Assembly: GCF_016616425.1 (NCBI RefSeq)
Contig: NZ_CP067101.1
Coordinates: 5,084,001-5,148,000 of the forward strand
Length of the DNA stretch: 64,000 nt
Direction: 5' to 3'
Origin: Bradyrhizobium diazoefficiens
Lineage (GTDB): Bacteria > Pseudomonadota > Alphaproteobacteria > Rhizobiales > Xanthobacteraceae
Shown piece after piece: positions 1 to 9,430 of the stretch. Position numbers and translations under genes: made by a program. The notes under the pieces were generated by a model. It was not told the DNA's origin. It was given only the letters and a program-made list of their open reading frames with translations, and ran no database searches. Each line of letters begins with the position of its first letter. Position 1 is the first letter of the stretch.

Positions 1-789
1 GGTGACCGGCGGCACCGGATCGACGCCCGCGGCCTTGAAAGCGGCGATCGCGCCGCCGGCTGTGCCGTCGTTGGCGGCAACAACGCCGAGGATCTTCTTG
101 CCGAAGCGGGTGATTTGGCCGCTCGCCCATTGCTGCGCCTTGGGCGGTGCCCAATCCGGCGTGTCGTATTCGGCCAAAATGGGATAGCCGCTCTTGTCGA
201 GCCCGGCATGGATGCCCTTCTTGATGAGGCCTGCTGCGGCATCGGTCGGCGATCCATTGATCTCGAGCACCCCTTCGCCCTCCTTCGGTGTGACCTTGGT
301 GTCCTTCAGATGCTTGACCAGCGATTCGGAGATGGCCTTGCCGATGCCTTCATTGTCGAAGGAAACGTAGAAGTCGGCCTTGGCGTTGGGGATCGGGCGA
401 TCATAGGCGATCACCTTGATGCCCTGGGACTGTGCCATCTTCACCAGCGAAGCGGCGGCGGTCGAGTCAACCGGATCGAGCACGATCACCTTGGCGCCCT
501 GCGAGATCACCGAGTTGAATTGCTGCTGCTGCCGCGCGGCATCCGCGCTGGCGTTCTGGTAGAGGACCTTGCAGCTCTGGCAGAGCTTCTTCATCTCGGC
601 GGCAAAGCCTGGATAGTCGTGCTGTTCGTAGCGAGTGGAGGCCTGGTCGGGCATGAGGAAGGCGACGGTCGCGTCCTTCACCTCCGCAGCGTGCGAGACC
701 ATGGCCGTTGCGCCGAGTAACGACAGGGCGAGCGCGGCTGTGCCCGTATTCTTGAGCGAGAACTTTTTCTTGAGCGAGAGCTTTGTCAT
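1..789 (-). CDS. Sugar ABC transporter periplasmic substrate-binding protein (XylF-like), 3' end outside window
   Basis: The 263 visible codons begin with a basic segment and a hydrophobic stretch ending near SHAAE, a plausible Sec signal peptide. The mature part (VKDATVAFLMPD..., then VIVLDPVDS, IAYDRPI and YVSFDNEGIGKAI) has the periplasmic binding protein type 1 fold typical of xylose/ribose ABC binding proteins; the DRPI...YVSFDN motif most resembles XylF. It should deliver a pentose-type sugar to a permease and ATPase lying beyond the left edge. The start ATG at 789 is the only good one. The first 12 codons contain an imperfect duplication (KLSLK, KKFSLK). An AraC regulator lies directly upstream on the same strand and may control it. 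Family is confident; the exact sugar is inference. Confidence 0.85.
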   Translation of the reverse strand, partial: MTKLSLKKKFSLKNTGTAALALSLLGATAMVSHAAEVKDATVAFLMPDQASTRYEQHDYPGFAAEMKKLCQSCKVLYQNASADAARQQQQFNSVISQGAKVIVLDPVDSTAAASLVKMAQSQGIKVIAYDRPIPNAKADFYVSFDNEGIGKAISESLVKHLKDTKVTPKEGEGVLEINGSPTDAAAGLIKKGIHAGLDKSGYPILAEYDTPDWAPPKAQQWASGQITRFGKKILGVVAANDGTAGGAIAAFKAAGVDPVPPVT

Positions 790-1005
790 TGGACTTCCCT
801 TTCCGGAACCAAGTGTTAGGGTGCAATCATCGATTTCGGAGACAGGCCTCCCCTGCTTCCGGAGCCAGGAGGCGGCCACGATCAGTGCCGATATCCTCCG
901 AGGCCATACGGAATCTCTGGACAAGCAATCCCCTTTGCAGAACGCCATCGGCGTGCCCGCGTCATTCTTTCCGTAATGGTCCTCCTCCTCCCTTGCTCCT
1001 CCCAG

Positions 1006-1890
1006 CTAAGCGGCGCGTGCCGCGTTGATGTTGTCCGCCAGCAATCGTCTGAAGCGCGAGGGCGGCATGCCCTTCTCCGCCAGAAACTGGCGATTGAAAT
1101 TGGAGAGATTGTTAAAGCCGACCTGGAAGCAGATGTCGGTGATGGAGGCGTGTTCGTCGCTCATCAGGATCTGGCAGGCCAGATTGATGCGGAGCCGCTT
1201 GACGTATTGCACCAGCGACATCCCCGTGTGCCGGCGGAACGAGCGCGAAAACGCGCTCTGCGACTGGCCGGCGATCGTCGCGAGATCTGCCTCGCCGAAC
1301 GGCTGCGTCAGGTTCTCGCGGATGAAGGCGAGCGCCTTGTTCATTCCAGCCGACATGTAGCCGGACGGATCGGGCAAATAGTCTGGGCTGGAGAGCGGCA
1401 GCGCACCTCGGGCGCGGCAGAGCGTCCCCACGATCATCATGAACAGCTCGATCCGGCGCACGCCGGTCGCCGCTACGAGCTCTTCCATCAGCGGGGCGAG
1501 CTCCTTGCTGGTGTTGCCTGAGAAAAGCACGCCACGCCGGGAGGATTCGAGCAGCGCACCGAGGCCGGAAAGCTCGGGCATCAGCTTCATCGCGTCGCCG
1601 ATGAATTCCTCGCTGAACTGGATGATGCGGCCGCGCAGCGGAATGGCGACGTCCACCGGCAGGTCGCTCACCCAATTGTGCGGCAGGTTGGGTCCGGTGA
1701 GCACGAGATTGCCCGGCTCAAACTGGCCGATGAAATCGCCGACAAAGTAGCGACCACTCGTCGCCACGACCTGATGGATCTCGTATTCCGGATGAAAATG
1801 CCACCTGACCGTGTGGAAGGGATACCCGTGCGACCAAGCCTTGAACGACTCGCCGCGCCGTATCTGGACGACTTCCAGGTCTGGTTCCAT
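1006..1890 (-). CDS. AraC family transcriptional regulator with N-terminal cupin domain
   Basis: A 294-residue protein. The N-terminal ~150 residues form a cupin-like sensor (WHFHPEYEIHQV, then YFVGDFIGQFEPGNLVL and GPNLPHNW). The C-terminal ~100 residues carry a double AraC helix-turn-helix (LATIAGQSQSAFSRSFRR and ITDICFQVGFNNLSNFNRQF). I chose the ATG at 1890 rather than the longer ORF because an AGGAGGG ribosome-binding sequence sits 8 bases before it. It is transcribed toward the sugar-binding protein gene, 216 bases downstream, so it plausibly senses a sugar and activates that uptake operon. The target is inferred from position only. Confidence 0.88.
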   Translation of the reverse strand: MEPDLEVVQIRRGESFKAWSHGYPFHTVRWHFHPEYEIHQVVATSGRYFVGDFIGQFEPGNLVLTGPNLPHNWVSDLPVDVAIPLRGRIIQFSEEFIGDAMKLMPELSGLGALLESSRRGVLFSGNTSKELAPLMEELVAATGVRRIELFMMIVGTLCRARGALPLSSPDYLPDPSGYMSAGMNKALAFIRENLTQPFGEADLATIAGQSQSAFSRSFRRHTGMSLVQYVKRLRINLACQILMSDEHASITDICFQVGFNNLSNFNRQFLAEKGMPPSRFRRLLADNINAARAA

Positions 1891-2095
1891 ACCCGTTCCC
1901 TCCTGGGCCCGGCCCGGTCTGTCAACGTCTGGGCTCGTACCCAATGGCTGAATTTTGCTCAGCTCTAACTGTTGCTGGAACCGTAGCTGGTAGCAGTCGC
2001 CGCCGCCACCACGATTCAGCTGCCCAACCGATACTCTTTTGACATTTGTCGGCTGGGGGCCGCAATATCGGCCTCTTCAAGCCTCGTCCGCTTCC

Positions 2096-3373
2096 CTATT
2101 CCAGGCTCTCCACCTGTCGCAGGCTCGGAAACAGCTTCATCCACAAGAGGGCCACTGCGACGGTGGCAACGCCGCCGAGCACGGCGGCCGGCATTGCGCC
2201 GAGCAGCGCCGCCGCCACCCCGCTTTCGAACTGGCCGAGCTGGTTCGAAGCGTTGATGAAGAGGAAGTTGACGGCGCCAACGCGGCCGCGCATCTCGTCG
2301 GGCGTGGCGAGTTGCACCAGGGAAAAGCGGATCACGACGCTGATCGTGTCGGCCGCACCGAGCACGGCAAGCGACAGCACCGACAGCCACATCCAGGGTG
2401 ACAGCGCGAAGACGATCGTGGCGAGGCCGAACACGATCACGGCCTGGAACATGCGCAGGCCCACATGCCTGGAGATGGCGTGACGCGCCAAAACCATGGT
2501 CATCAACAGCGCGCCGACCGCGGGTGCCGCGCGCAGCACGCCGAGCCCGACCGGGCCGGTCTGGAGGATGTCGCGGGCATAGATCGGCAACAGCGCGGTG
2601 ACGCCGCCGAACAGCACAGCGAACAGATCGAGCGAGATGGTGCCGAGAATCGCGGGATTGCCGCGAATGAAGCGGACGCCCGCGAAGATGTTGTCCGAGT
2701 TCGTCCCCTCCTTGGCGACCGCCTGCGGCCGCGGCCGGATGAAGCCGGTCAGGATCATCCCGAGAATCCAGCACAGCACCATCACGGCATAGGCAAGATG
2801 CGGAGCGACCGCATAGGCGAAGCCGCCGAGCGCCGGCCCGGTAATGGTCGCGACCTGCGCCGCGCCACTGGAGACGGCAGTGGCGCGCTGGAGCGATCCC
2901 CGCGGCGCGATCAACGGCAGCAGCGCCGCCGTGGTCGGGCTCTCGAACGCGCCGGCAATGCCGAGCACGAAGGTCGCGACGAAGATCTGGACCTCGCCGA
3001 CCGCGCCGAGATAGGTGATGATTGCGAGATAGAGCGCGGTCGCCGCTTCAACGAGCTGGCAGAGCTGGACCACGCGCTTGCGCTCGAAGCGGTCGGCCGC
3101 GTGGCCGGCGACGAACACCAAGAGCGCAGTGGGCAGGAACTGCACGAGGCCGACCATGCCGAGATCGAAGGCCGAGCCGGTGAGATCATAGATCTGCCAG
3201 CCGATCGCGACCGCCGCGATCTGGCTGGAAAAGCGCGACAGGCTGCGCGAGAGCAGGAAGAACAGAAAGGCACGGTGGGCGAGAAGCGCGCCGGCGCTGA
3301 CCGGCGGATGTCCGGATATTGGCTGCTCTGGCATCGCCGGTTCGACCATCTCTTGGATCGTCTTTTGGGTCAC
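2096..3373 (-). CDS. MFS transporter, EntS/efflux type
   Basis: A 425-residue protein with about 12 hydrophobic segments and the MFS loop signature near AADRFERKRVVQL between TM2 and TM3. The overall pattern (RSLSRFSSQIAAVAIGWQIYDLTGS near the N-terminus) is that of the EntS-like MFS exporters that move siderophores, drugs or macrolides. The N-terminal ~30 residues are hydrophilic. The listed start is GTG at 3373. In-frame ATG codons at 3349 and 3334 are alternatives, and none has a strong ribosome-binding site, so the start is uncertain. The gene lies alone, 144 bases from the divergent nucleoside transporter gene. The substrate cannot be told from sequence. Confidence 0.85.
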   Translation of the reverse strand: MTQKTIQEMVEPAMPEQPISGHPPVSAGALLAHRAFLFFLLSRSLSRFSSQIAAVAIGWQIYDLTGSAFDLGMVGLVQFLPTALLVFVAGHAADRFERKRVVQLCQLVEAATALYLAIITYLGAVGEVQIFVATFVLGIAGAFESPTTAALLPLIAPRGSLQRATAVSSGAAQVATITGPALGGFAYAVAPHLAYAVMVLCWILGMILTGFIRPRPQAVAKEGTNSDNIFAGVRFIRGNPAILGTISLDLFAVLFGGVTALLPIYARDILQTGPVGLGVLRAAPAVGALLMTMVLARHAISRHVGLRMFQAVIVFGLATIVFALSPWMWLSVLSLAVLGAADTISVVIRFSLVQLATPDEMRGRVGAVNFLFINASNQLGQFESGVAAALLGAMPAAVLGGVATVAVALLWMKLFPSLRQVESLE

Positions 3374-3517
3374 CCTCGGACCGCTCGCCCCCTTGATATC
3401 GACGGACCCGCGTGGCCGAGGCGGACCCGCTTGTCAACAGCGCGACGTGTCCGGCTTGTCCCGGCATTGCCTTTGCAGCGGAGGCGCGGCCATAATCATT
3501 GAGGGTTTGGGGACATC

Positions 3518-4768
3518 ATGCTGCGCCTGCAATCGGCACTCGGCATTTTCGCATTGCTGTTGATCGCCTTCGCGCTGACAGAGAATCGGCGCGCCGTGTC
3601 GCTGCGGCAGGCGGCGATCGGCCTCTTCGTCACCTTCGTCACTGCGGTCGTGCTCCTGAAGCTGCCGGTCGTCGCGCATGCCTTCGGCGCCATCAACGAT
3701 GCCGTCGGTGCGATCTCCGCGGCCTCGCGCGCCGGCTCCTCCTTCGTGTTCGGCTATGTCGGTGGCGGCCCCCTGCCGTTCGATCTGAAGGTGCCGGGCG
3801 CTGATTTCATCCTGGCGTTCCAGGCGCTGCCGATCGTGCTGGTGATGAGCGTGCTAACAACGCTGCTGTTCCACTGGCGCGTGCTGCCGCCGATCGTGCG
3901 CGGCATGGCCTGGCTGCTGGAGCGGACGCTGGGCGTCGGCGGCGCGGTCGGGCTCTCGACCGCCGCCAACATCTTTCTCGGCATGGTCGAGGCGCCGCTG
4001 TTCGTGCGGCCGTATCTTAAGCAGATGACTCGCAGCGAATTGTTCCTGGTGATGACCGGCGGCATGGCGGGCATCGCCGGCACGGTGCTGGTGCTCTATG
4101 CGACGCTGCTGGCGCCTCTCATTCCAGACGCCGCCGCGCATTTCGTGATCGCGTCCGTGCTGGGCGCGCCGGCCGCGATCCTGGTCAGCCTGATCATGGT
4201 GCCCGAGACATCCGACAAGCGCACCGGCGGCACGCTGGAAAATCCCGAGATGGAGGTCTCCGGGACGATGGACGCGATCGTGAAAGGAACGAGTGCGGGG
4301 ATCGAGCTGCTGATCAACATCGTTGCAATGCTACTGGTGCTGGTGGCGCTGGTCTATCTCGTCAATGCCATGCTCGGCCTCTTGCCGCATGCCGGCGGCG
4401 CGGCAATCTCATTGCAGCGCCTGCTTGGATTGGCAATGGCGCCGGTGTGCTGGCTGATGGGACTGCCGTGGGACCAGGCGGTGACGGCCGGCAGCCTGAT
4501 GGGCACCAAGACCGTGCTCAACGAATTGATCGCCTACGTCGATTTCTCGAAGCTGCCGGCCGATGCACTCGATCCGCGCGCGCGCCTGATCATACTTTAT
4601 GCAATGTGCGGTTTCGCCAACTTCGCCAGCCTCGGTATCATGATCGGCGGCCTGGGCGTGATGGCGCCGGAGCGGCGCGAGGAGATCAATACGCTCGGGC
4701 TGAAGTCGATCGTGTCGGGCACGCTGACGACGTGCTTGATGGGAGCGGTGGTGGGGGTGTTGGCTTGA
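3518..4768 (+). CDS. Concentrative nucleoside transporter, NupC/CNT family
   Basis: A 416-residue inner-membrane protein that imports nucleosides by symport. It has the CNT order: N-terminal TM helices, a gate domain (SRAGSSFVFGYVGGG, then FQALPIVLVMSVL), the conserved STAANIFLGMVEAPLFVRPYL helix-hairpin region, and the C-terminal domain with MGLPWDQAVTAGSLMGTKTVLNELIAY followed by LIILYAMCGFANFASLGIMIGGLG. Length matches the family. The ATG at 3518 follows a gene-free gap and a weak purine-rich sequence. No nucleoside catabolic gene is adjacent. A palindromic repeat follows the stop codon. Confidence 0.92.
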   Translation: MLRLQSALGIFALLLIAFALTENRRAVSLRQAAIGLFVTFVTAVVLLKLPVVAHAFGAINDAVGAISAASRAGSSFVFGYVGGGPLPFDLKVPGADFILAFQALPIVLVMSVLTTLLFHWRVLPPIVRGMAWLLERTLGVGGAVGLSTAANIFLGMVEAPLFVRPYLKQMTRSELFLVMTGGMAGIAGTVLVLYATLLAPLIPDAAAHFVIASVLGAPAAILVSLIMVPETSDKRTGGTLENPEMEVSGTMDAIVKGTSAGIELLINIVAMLLVLVALVYLVNAMLGLLPHAGGAAISLQRLLGLAMAPVCWLMGLPWDQAVTAGSLMGTKTVLNELIAYVDFSKLPADALDPRARLIILYAMCGFANFASLGIMIGGLGVMAPERREEINTLGLKSIVSGTLTTCLMGAVVGVLA

Positions 4769-4774
4769 CGAACC

Positions 4775-4862
4775 GAGGTCATGGCCGGGCTTGTCCCGGC
4801 CATCCACGTTCTTCACTGCGGCCAAGACGTGGATGCCCGGGACAAGCCCGGGCATGACGACT
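4775..4862. repeat. Intergenic palindromic repeat (REP-like)
   Basis: Two palindromic units lie back to back between the nucleoside transporter and the cupin gene. Each is built on a GGCCGGGCTTGTCCCGGCC or CCCGGGACAAGCCCGGG core followed or preceded by atccacg/cgtggat. The arms of the whole element are also inverted relative to each other. It lies at the junction of convergent genes and may terminate or stabilise transcripts. Related elements occur at 34261-34346 in this window. Confidence 0.75.
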
Positions 4863-4884
4863 GAAAGGGCGGCGCAAGCGTCGC

Positions 4885-5427
4885 CTACGCCTTCAACTCC
4901 ACCGTCTTGAACTCCGCCGGCAAAATCACCTCCAGCAGCTCGACGTCATCGGAGTAATCCAGGATCATGTGCTTGATCTTCGGCGGCTGGGTCCAGGCGC
5001 TGCCTTCCTTCATCAGGGTTTCGCCCTGCCCGTCCATGTAGGTCTTCACCCAGCCCTTGAGCACATAGACCATCTGGAAGTCGACGTTATGGAAGTGGAG
5101 CTTGGACACCTCGTCCGGATTGCAGGGACCTTGCAGGCGGATCACGTGCGCTTGCGCAAGGCCGTGGCTGGCATCGGCAATGCCGAGATCACGGTATCTG
5201 GCGTAGGCGCGCAGGCCGTCTGCCTTGAAATCTTCCTCGCGGTGATGGCTGATCGCGATGCGCTGCTTGGGACGCGCGGGTGTCTTGGTCGCGGACTTGG
5301 TCGGCGTCGCGCGAGACTTCGCCTTCACCGCTTTGCGGGCCGAGGATCGCGCTGCTGCCCTGGTACCGCTCCGCTTCTTCACTGCGGCGTGCGCTGCGCT
5401 GCGCGATTTCGTCTTCTTCTTGGCCAT
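4885..5427 (-). CDS. Cupin-domain protein with Lys/Ala-rich histone H1-like N-terminal tail
   Basis: A 180-residue protein. Residues ~1-57 are almost entirely K, A, R, S, T and P (KKKTKSRSAAHAAVKKRSG, then ARKAVKAKSRATPTKSA), like bacterial histone H1-type or HU C-terminal tails. Residues ~58-180 form one cupin barrel with SKLHFHNVDFQMVYVLKGW and a later IKHMILDYSDDVELLEVILP. I chose the ATG at 5427 because GGGAGGCGG lies just upstream. The cupin has H-x-H but no obvious full metal motif. The tail suggests DNA or RNA binding, which is inference. Function is unknown. Confidence 0.8.
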   Translation of the reverse strand: MAKKKTKSRSAAHAAVKKRSGTRAAARSSARKAVKAKSRATPTKSATKTPARPKQRIAISHHREEDFKADGLRAYARYRDLGIADASHGLAQAHVIRLQGPCNPDEVSKLHFHNVDFQMVYVLKGWVKTYMDGQGETLMKEGSAWTQPPKIKHMILDYSDDVELLEVILPAEFKTVELKA

Positions 5428-5480
5428 TGGCCGCCTCCCGTTGTTGTCATGCGGGGAGGCTAGCACAGAAACGAGTTTCG

Positions 5481-5550
5481 CAGGGTGGTTAGCCGCAGGC
5501 GTAACCCACCCTGTCCCGCGACTGCGGAACGCAGCTGGCGGGTTACGCCG
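5481..5550. repeat. Inverted-repeat element between cupin gene and usg
   Basis: A perfect 10-base inverted repeat (GGCGTAACCC at 5498-5507, GGGTTACGCC at 5540-5549) is nested with a second imperfect dyad around CAGGGTGG and CCACCCTG. It occupies most of the 153-base gap between two minus-strand genes. It looks like a dispersed chromosomal repeat, possibly folding in RNA. Confidence 0.6.
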
Positions 5551-5580
5551 ACGCGCCCCCCGACGGCAGCGCTCGTGCCG

Positions 5581-5868
5581 TCAGTGCAGCCGGAACACGC
5601 CATCCACGGCACGCAGCTCGGCCGGCTTGATCAGCTTGGAATGGGCCACGGTGACCGAATGGAGGGGGCCGTCGAGCCTCTCCTGCCAGAACGCCAGGAA
5701 GTCCTTCAGCGCCGGGAATTTCGGAAACATGTCGTAATTCTGCCAGACGTAGGTCTGGAGCAGCGAGGGATGATCTGGCATCCGATAGAGAATTTGTGCC
5801 GTCGTCAGCCCGTAACCCAGGATCTGTTTCCGGAAATCCTCGGAAACGGTCCCACTCCGCAAGCCCAT
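5581..5868 (-). CDS. usg: Usg family protein
   Basis: A 95-residue protein matching the alphaproteobacterial Usg family across its length (ILGYGLTTAQILYRMPDHP, then LLQTYVWQNYD, FLAFWQ and HSVTVAHSKLIKPAELRAV...FRLH). The family is conserved in Rhizobiales and Caulobacter; its molecular role is unknown to me. The start ATG at 5868 has a near-perfect AAGGAGGT ribosome-binding site, so the longer ORF upstream is rejected. It is transcribed away from groES, giving a divergent arrangement. Confidence 0.9.
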   Translation of the reverse strand: MGLRSGTVSEDFRKQILGYGLTTAQILYRMPDHPSLLQTYVWQNYDMFPKFPALKDFLAFWQERLDGPLHSVTVAHSKLIKPAELRAVDGVFRLH

Positions 5869-6025
5869 GCCAACCTCCTTTTCAGGAGCGCATTCAAGGG
5901 GCGGCTGGGTTGGTGTGCGCCTTACGAGCCACCCGGTCCTGATGCGCTCACATGAGAGAAATGTGACGCAAACTGACAAGTCATCTCAAGCCCAAAAGTT
6001 TAACAAGCTGTTGAAATTCAATGCG

Positions 6026-6052
6026 TTAGCAGCAGAGAACGTTCCGTGCTAA
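6026..6052 (+). promoter_or_regulatory. CIRCE-like element 1 (degenerate)
   Basis: TTAGCAGCA, nine bases, then CCGTGCTAA. The 27-base 9-9-9 geometry of the HrcA operator CIRCE (TTAGCACTC-N9-GAGTGCTAA) is kept, and the outer six bases of both arms match exactly, but the inner three bases do not. It lies 197 bases before the groES start. Confidence 0.45.
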
Positions 6053-6090
6053 TACGGGTGCGGAGCCGGGTTAACGATGGTAAAGGGAAG

Positions 6091-6117
6091 TTGGCAAACC
6101 GCACTTCCGAGTGCTGA
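6091..6117 (+). promoter_or_regulatory. CIRCE-like element 2 (degenerate)
   Basis: TTGGCAAAC, nine bases, then GAGTGCTGA. The right arm matches the CIRCE consensus in 8 of 9 positions and the left arm in 6 of 9, with the exact 27-base spacing. It sits between element 1 and the main CIRCE. Confidence 0.45.
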
Positions 6118-6135
6118 TTTTTTTGCTACAAGCCC

Positions 6136-6164
6136 TTGCTCCCGCAAAATTCCTGTCCTATTTC
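6136..6164 (+). promoter_or_regulatory. Putative groESL promoter
   Basis: TTGCTC at 6136-6141 and TATTTC at 6159-6164 are separated by 17 bases, giving a weak sigma70-type -35/-10 pair just upstream of the main CIRCE. Transcription would then start near 6171, placing the CIRCE in the transcript leader, as is usual for HrcA-controlled operons. The assignment is by position and approximate consensus only. Confidence 0.4.
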
Positions 6165-6177
6165 AACCTCGCCCGTG

Positions 6178-6204
6178 CTAGCACTCGCGGGCAAGGATTG
6201 CTAA
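6178..6204 (+). promoter_or_regulatory. CIRCE operator of groESL (HrcA binding site)
   Basis: CTAGCACTC, nine bases, then GATTGCTAA. It matches TTAGCACTC-N9-GAGTGCTAA in 16 of 18 arm positions, and lies 44 bases before the groES ATG. It should bind the HrcA repressor and give heat-inducible expression. Confidence 0.85.
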
Positions 6205-6248
6205 CAATCTCGAAATCATCAACTCGCGCAAATGCTTAGGAGGACTGC

Positions 6249-6563
6249 ATGAACTTCCGTCCGCTTCACGACCGCGTCGTGGTCAAGCGCATCGACGCAG
6301 AAGAGAAGACCGCTGGCGGCATCATCATTCCCGACACGGCCAAGGAAAAGCCCTCCCAGGGCGAAGTCGTCGCCGTCGGCCCCGGTGGCCGCGACGAATC
6401 CGGCAAGCTGATCCCGATCGACCTGAAGGTTGGCGACCGCGTGCTGTTCGGCAAGTGGTCCGGCACCGAAGTCAAGATCGACAACGTCGATCTGCTGATC
6501 ATGAAGGAAAGCGACATCATGGGCGTCCTCGACGTCCCCGCTTCCAAGAAGAAGGCGGCCTAA
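6249..6563 (+). CDS. groES: Co-chaperonin GroES
   Basis: A 104-residue lid subunit of the GroEL/GroES folding machine. It starts [13 protein letters not shown], has the mobile loop region [13 protein letters not shown] ([21 protein letters not shown]) and the [17 protein letters not shown] core. The length is standard. An AGGAGG sequence precedes the ATG. It is the first gene of a groES-groEL operon, 45 bases before groEL, under the CIRCE at 6178-6204. Confidence 0.98.
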   Translation: MNFRPLHDRVVVKRIDAEEKTAGGIIIPDTAKEKPSQGEVVAVGPGGRDESGKLIPIDLKVGDRVLFGKWSGTEVKIDNVDLLIMKESDIMGVLDVPASKKKAA

Positions 6564-8249
<1,686 letters not shown>

Positions 8250-8273
8250 GGTCCAACGACCTCAAGGACGACG

Positions 8274-8304
8274 AAACCCCGGCAGCGATGCCGGGGTTTT
8301 TGTT
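8274..8304 (+). terminator. Rho-independent terminator of groESL
   Basis: A perfect 11-base stem (AAACCCCGGCA at 8274-8284, TGCCGGGGTTT at 8289-8299) with a four-base GCGA loop, followed by a T-rich tail, 25 bases after the groEL stop codon. Confidence 0.9.
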
Positions 8305-8326
8305 TTGGGGGCAAACTCTCTCCAGC

Positions 8327-8405
8327 CGTCATTCCGGGGCGCGCCCTCTTGGGGCGCGAGCCCGGAATCCATAACCACGAACGTTTAGTTCGCTAGCCCG
8401 GAATA
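8327..8405. repeat. Intergenic palindromic repeat (CATTCCGGGGCGCG type)
   Basis: The element opens with GTCATTCCGGGGCGCG, turns back through GGGGCGCGAGCCCGGAATCC, and has a second half-unit AGCCCGGAAT. The same core recurs near 25291, 29738 and 58686. It lies between the convergent groEL and LysR genes. Confidence 0.75.
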
Positions 8406-8460
8406 GAGACTGGTCGCACATCGCGCAGACGGCGTTCAATGCAGCTCTGATCGCCGGCGG

Positions 8461-9300
8461 TCAGCCGTGCGACAAATCCTGGAAACAGGCCCTCACCCAG
8501 TCGATCGTGAGCCGCATCGCCGGATCGCGCTTCAGATGGTTCTGCACCAGCAGCCAGACATCGCGGCGCCTCGGCAGCAGCGTGGCGCGCAGGCTGCGGT
8601 CGGCGAGCAACGGCCCGCAACTGTGTTCGGGCAACACGCCGACGGCCTGATGCGACTGGATCATGGTGCGGATGATGCGGACATTGTCGGTGACGCAGCG
8701 CACGTTCTTCAGCCGCTTCGCGCGCAGGAACTGCGCTTCGGGAATGGCATCGAGCTCGTCCGGATAGACGCAGGCGATCGGCTCGCCACCGGTGCGGTCA
8801 GTTGGCTCGAAGAAATACAGCCTGGCATCGCCGAGCTTGGAGATCGTGAAGTCGCCCTTCTCCGGCTTGCGCAGGCGAATGGCGAGGTCGGCCTGCCAGC
8901 GCGAGAACTTGACGTTGCTGCTGGAGGTGAGGAATTGAAGGGTCAGGCCGGGATGATCGCGCAGGAACCTGCTTGCCCGCGGCGCCAGCAGCTCTTCGGC
9001 GACCGCATTGGTCGAGGCGATGCGCAGGCGCCCGACCGGGCCCACCTGGCTTTCCTTGATGCGGTCGATCGCCGCGACATGGGCCGCCATCGCGCCGACA
9101 TGCTCGAGCACCGCCTCACAATGGCGTGTCGGCCGCCGCAGCCCGTCCACGGCATCGAACAGCGGCACGCCGAGGTCGCGCTGGATTCGCGCGAGCCGGC
9201 GGCCGACCGTGGTCTCGTCGATGCGCAGCCGCGCGCTGGCGCCGGCATAGGTGCCCTCGTCCCGGACCGCGGCAATGATGCGCAGATCGTCCCAGTTCAT
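8461..9300 (-). CDS. LysR family transcriptional regulator
   Basis: A 279-residue protein beginning MNWDDLRIIAAVRDEGTYAGASARL with the LysR winged helix (DETTVGRRLARIQRDLGVPLFDAVDG). A substrate-binding domain follows (LRIASTNAVAEELLAPRASRF, then FSRWQADLAIRLRKPEKGDF). The much longer ORF in this frame continues through the promoter and the neighbouring gene and is not real; the ATG at 9300 begins the family's conserved N-terminus. It diverges from the isochorismatase-like gene at 9431, with a clean dyad between them, so it probably controls that gene and the GST. The effector is unknown. Confidence 0.9.
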   Translation of the reverse strand: MNWDDLRIIAAVRDEGTYAGASARLRIDETTVGRRLARIQRDLGVPLFDAVDGLRRPTRHCEAVLEHVGAMAAHVAAIDRIKESQVGPVGRLRIASTNAVAEELLAPRASRFLRDHPGLTLQFLTSSSNVKFSRWQADLAIRLRKPEKGDFTISKLGDARLYFFEPTDRTGGEPIACVYPDELDAIPEAQFLRAKRLKNVRCVTDNVRIIRTMIQSHQAVGVLPEHSCGPLLADRSLRATLLPRRRDVWLLVQNHLKRDPAMRLTIDWVRACFQDLSHG

Positions 9301-9339
9301 CCGGACGAAGTTAGCAGGCGATGCCGTCTCCTGCAAATC

Positions 9340-9356
9340 TGCAGCCATAAGCTGCA
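9340..9356. promoter_or_regulatory. Putative LysR operator dyad
   Basis: A perfect 6-5-6 dyad, TGCAGC-N5-GCTGCA, lies in the divergent promoter region. Further TGCA repeats occur at about 9332 and 9368. LysR proteins bind dyads of this size near divergently transcribed targets, so this is the likely binding site. The pairing is inferred. Confidence 0.5.
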
Positions 9357-9430
9357 ATAGTCCTGCATAACAGCAGGCCACCGCTGCGTTAACGTCGCGC
9401 CATCCGAGATCCCTGGAAGGCACGATCAGC

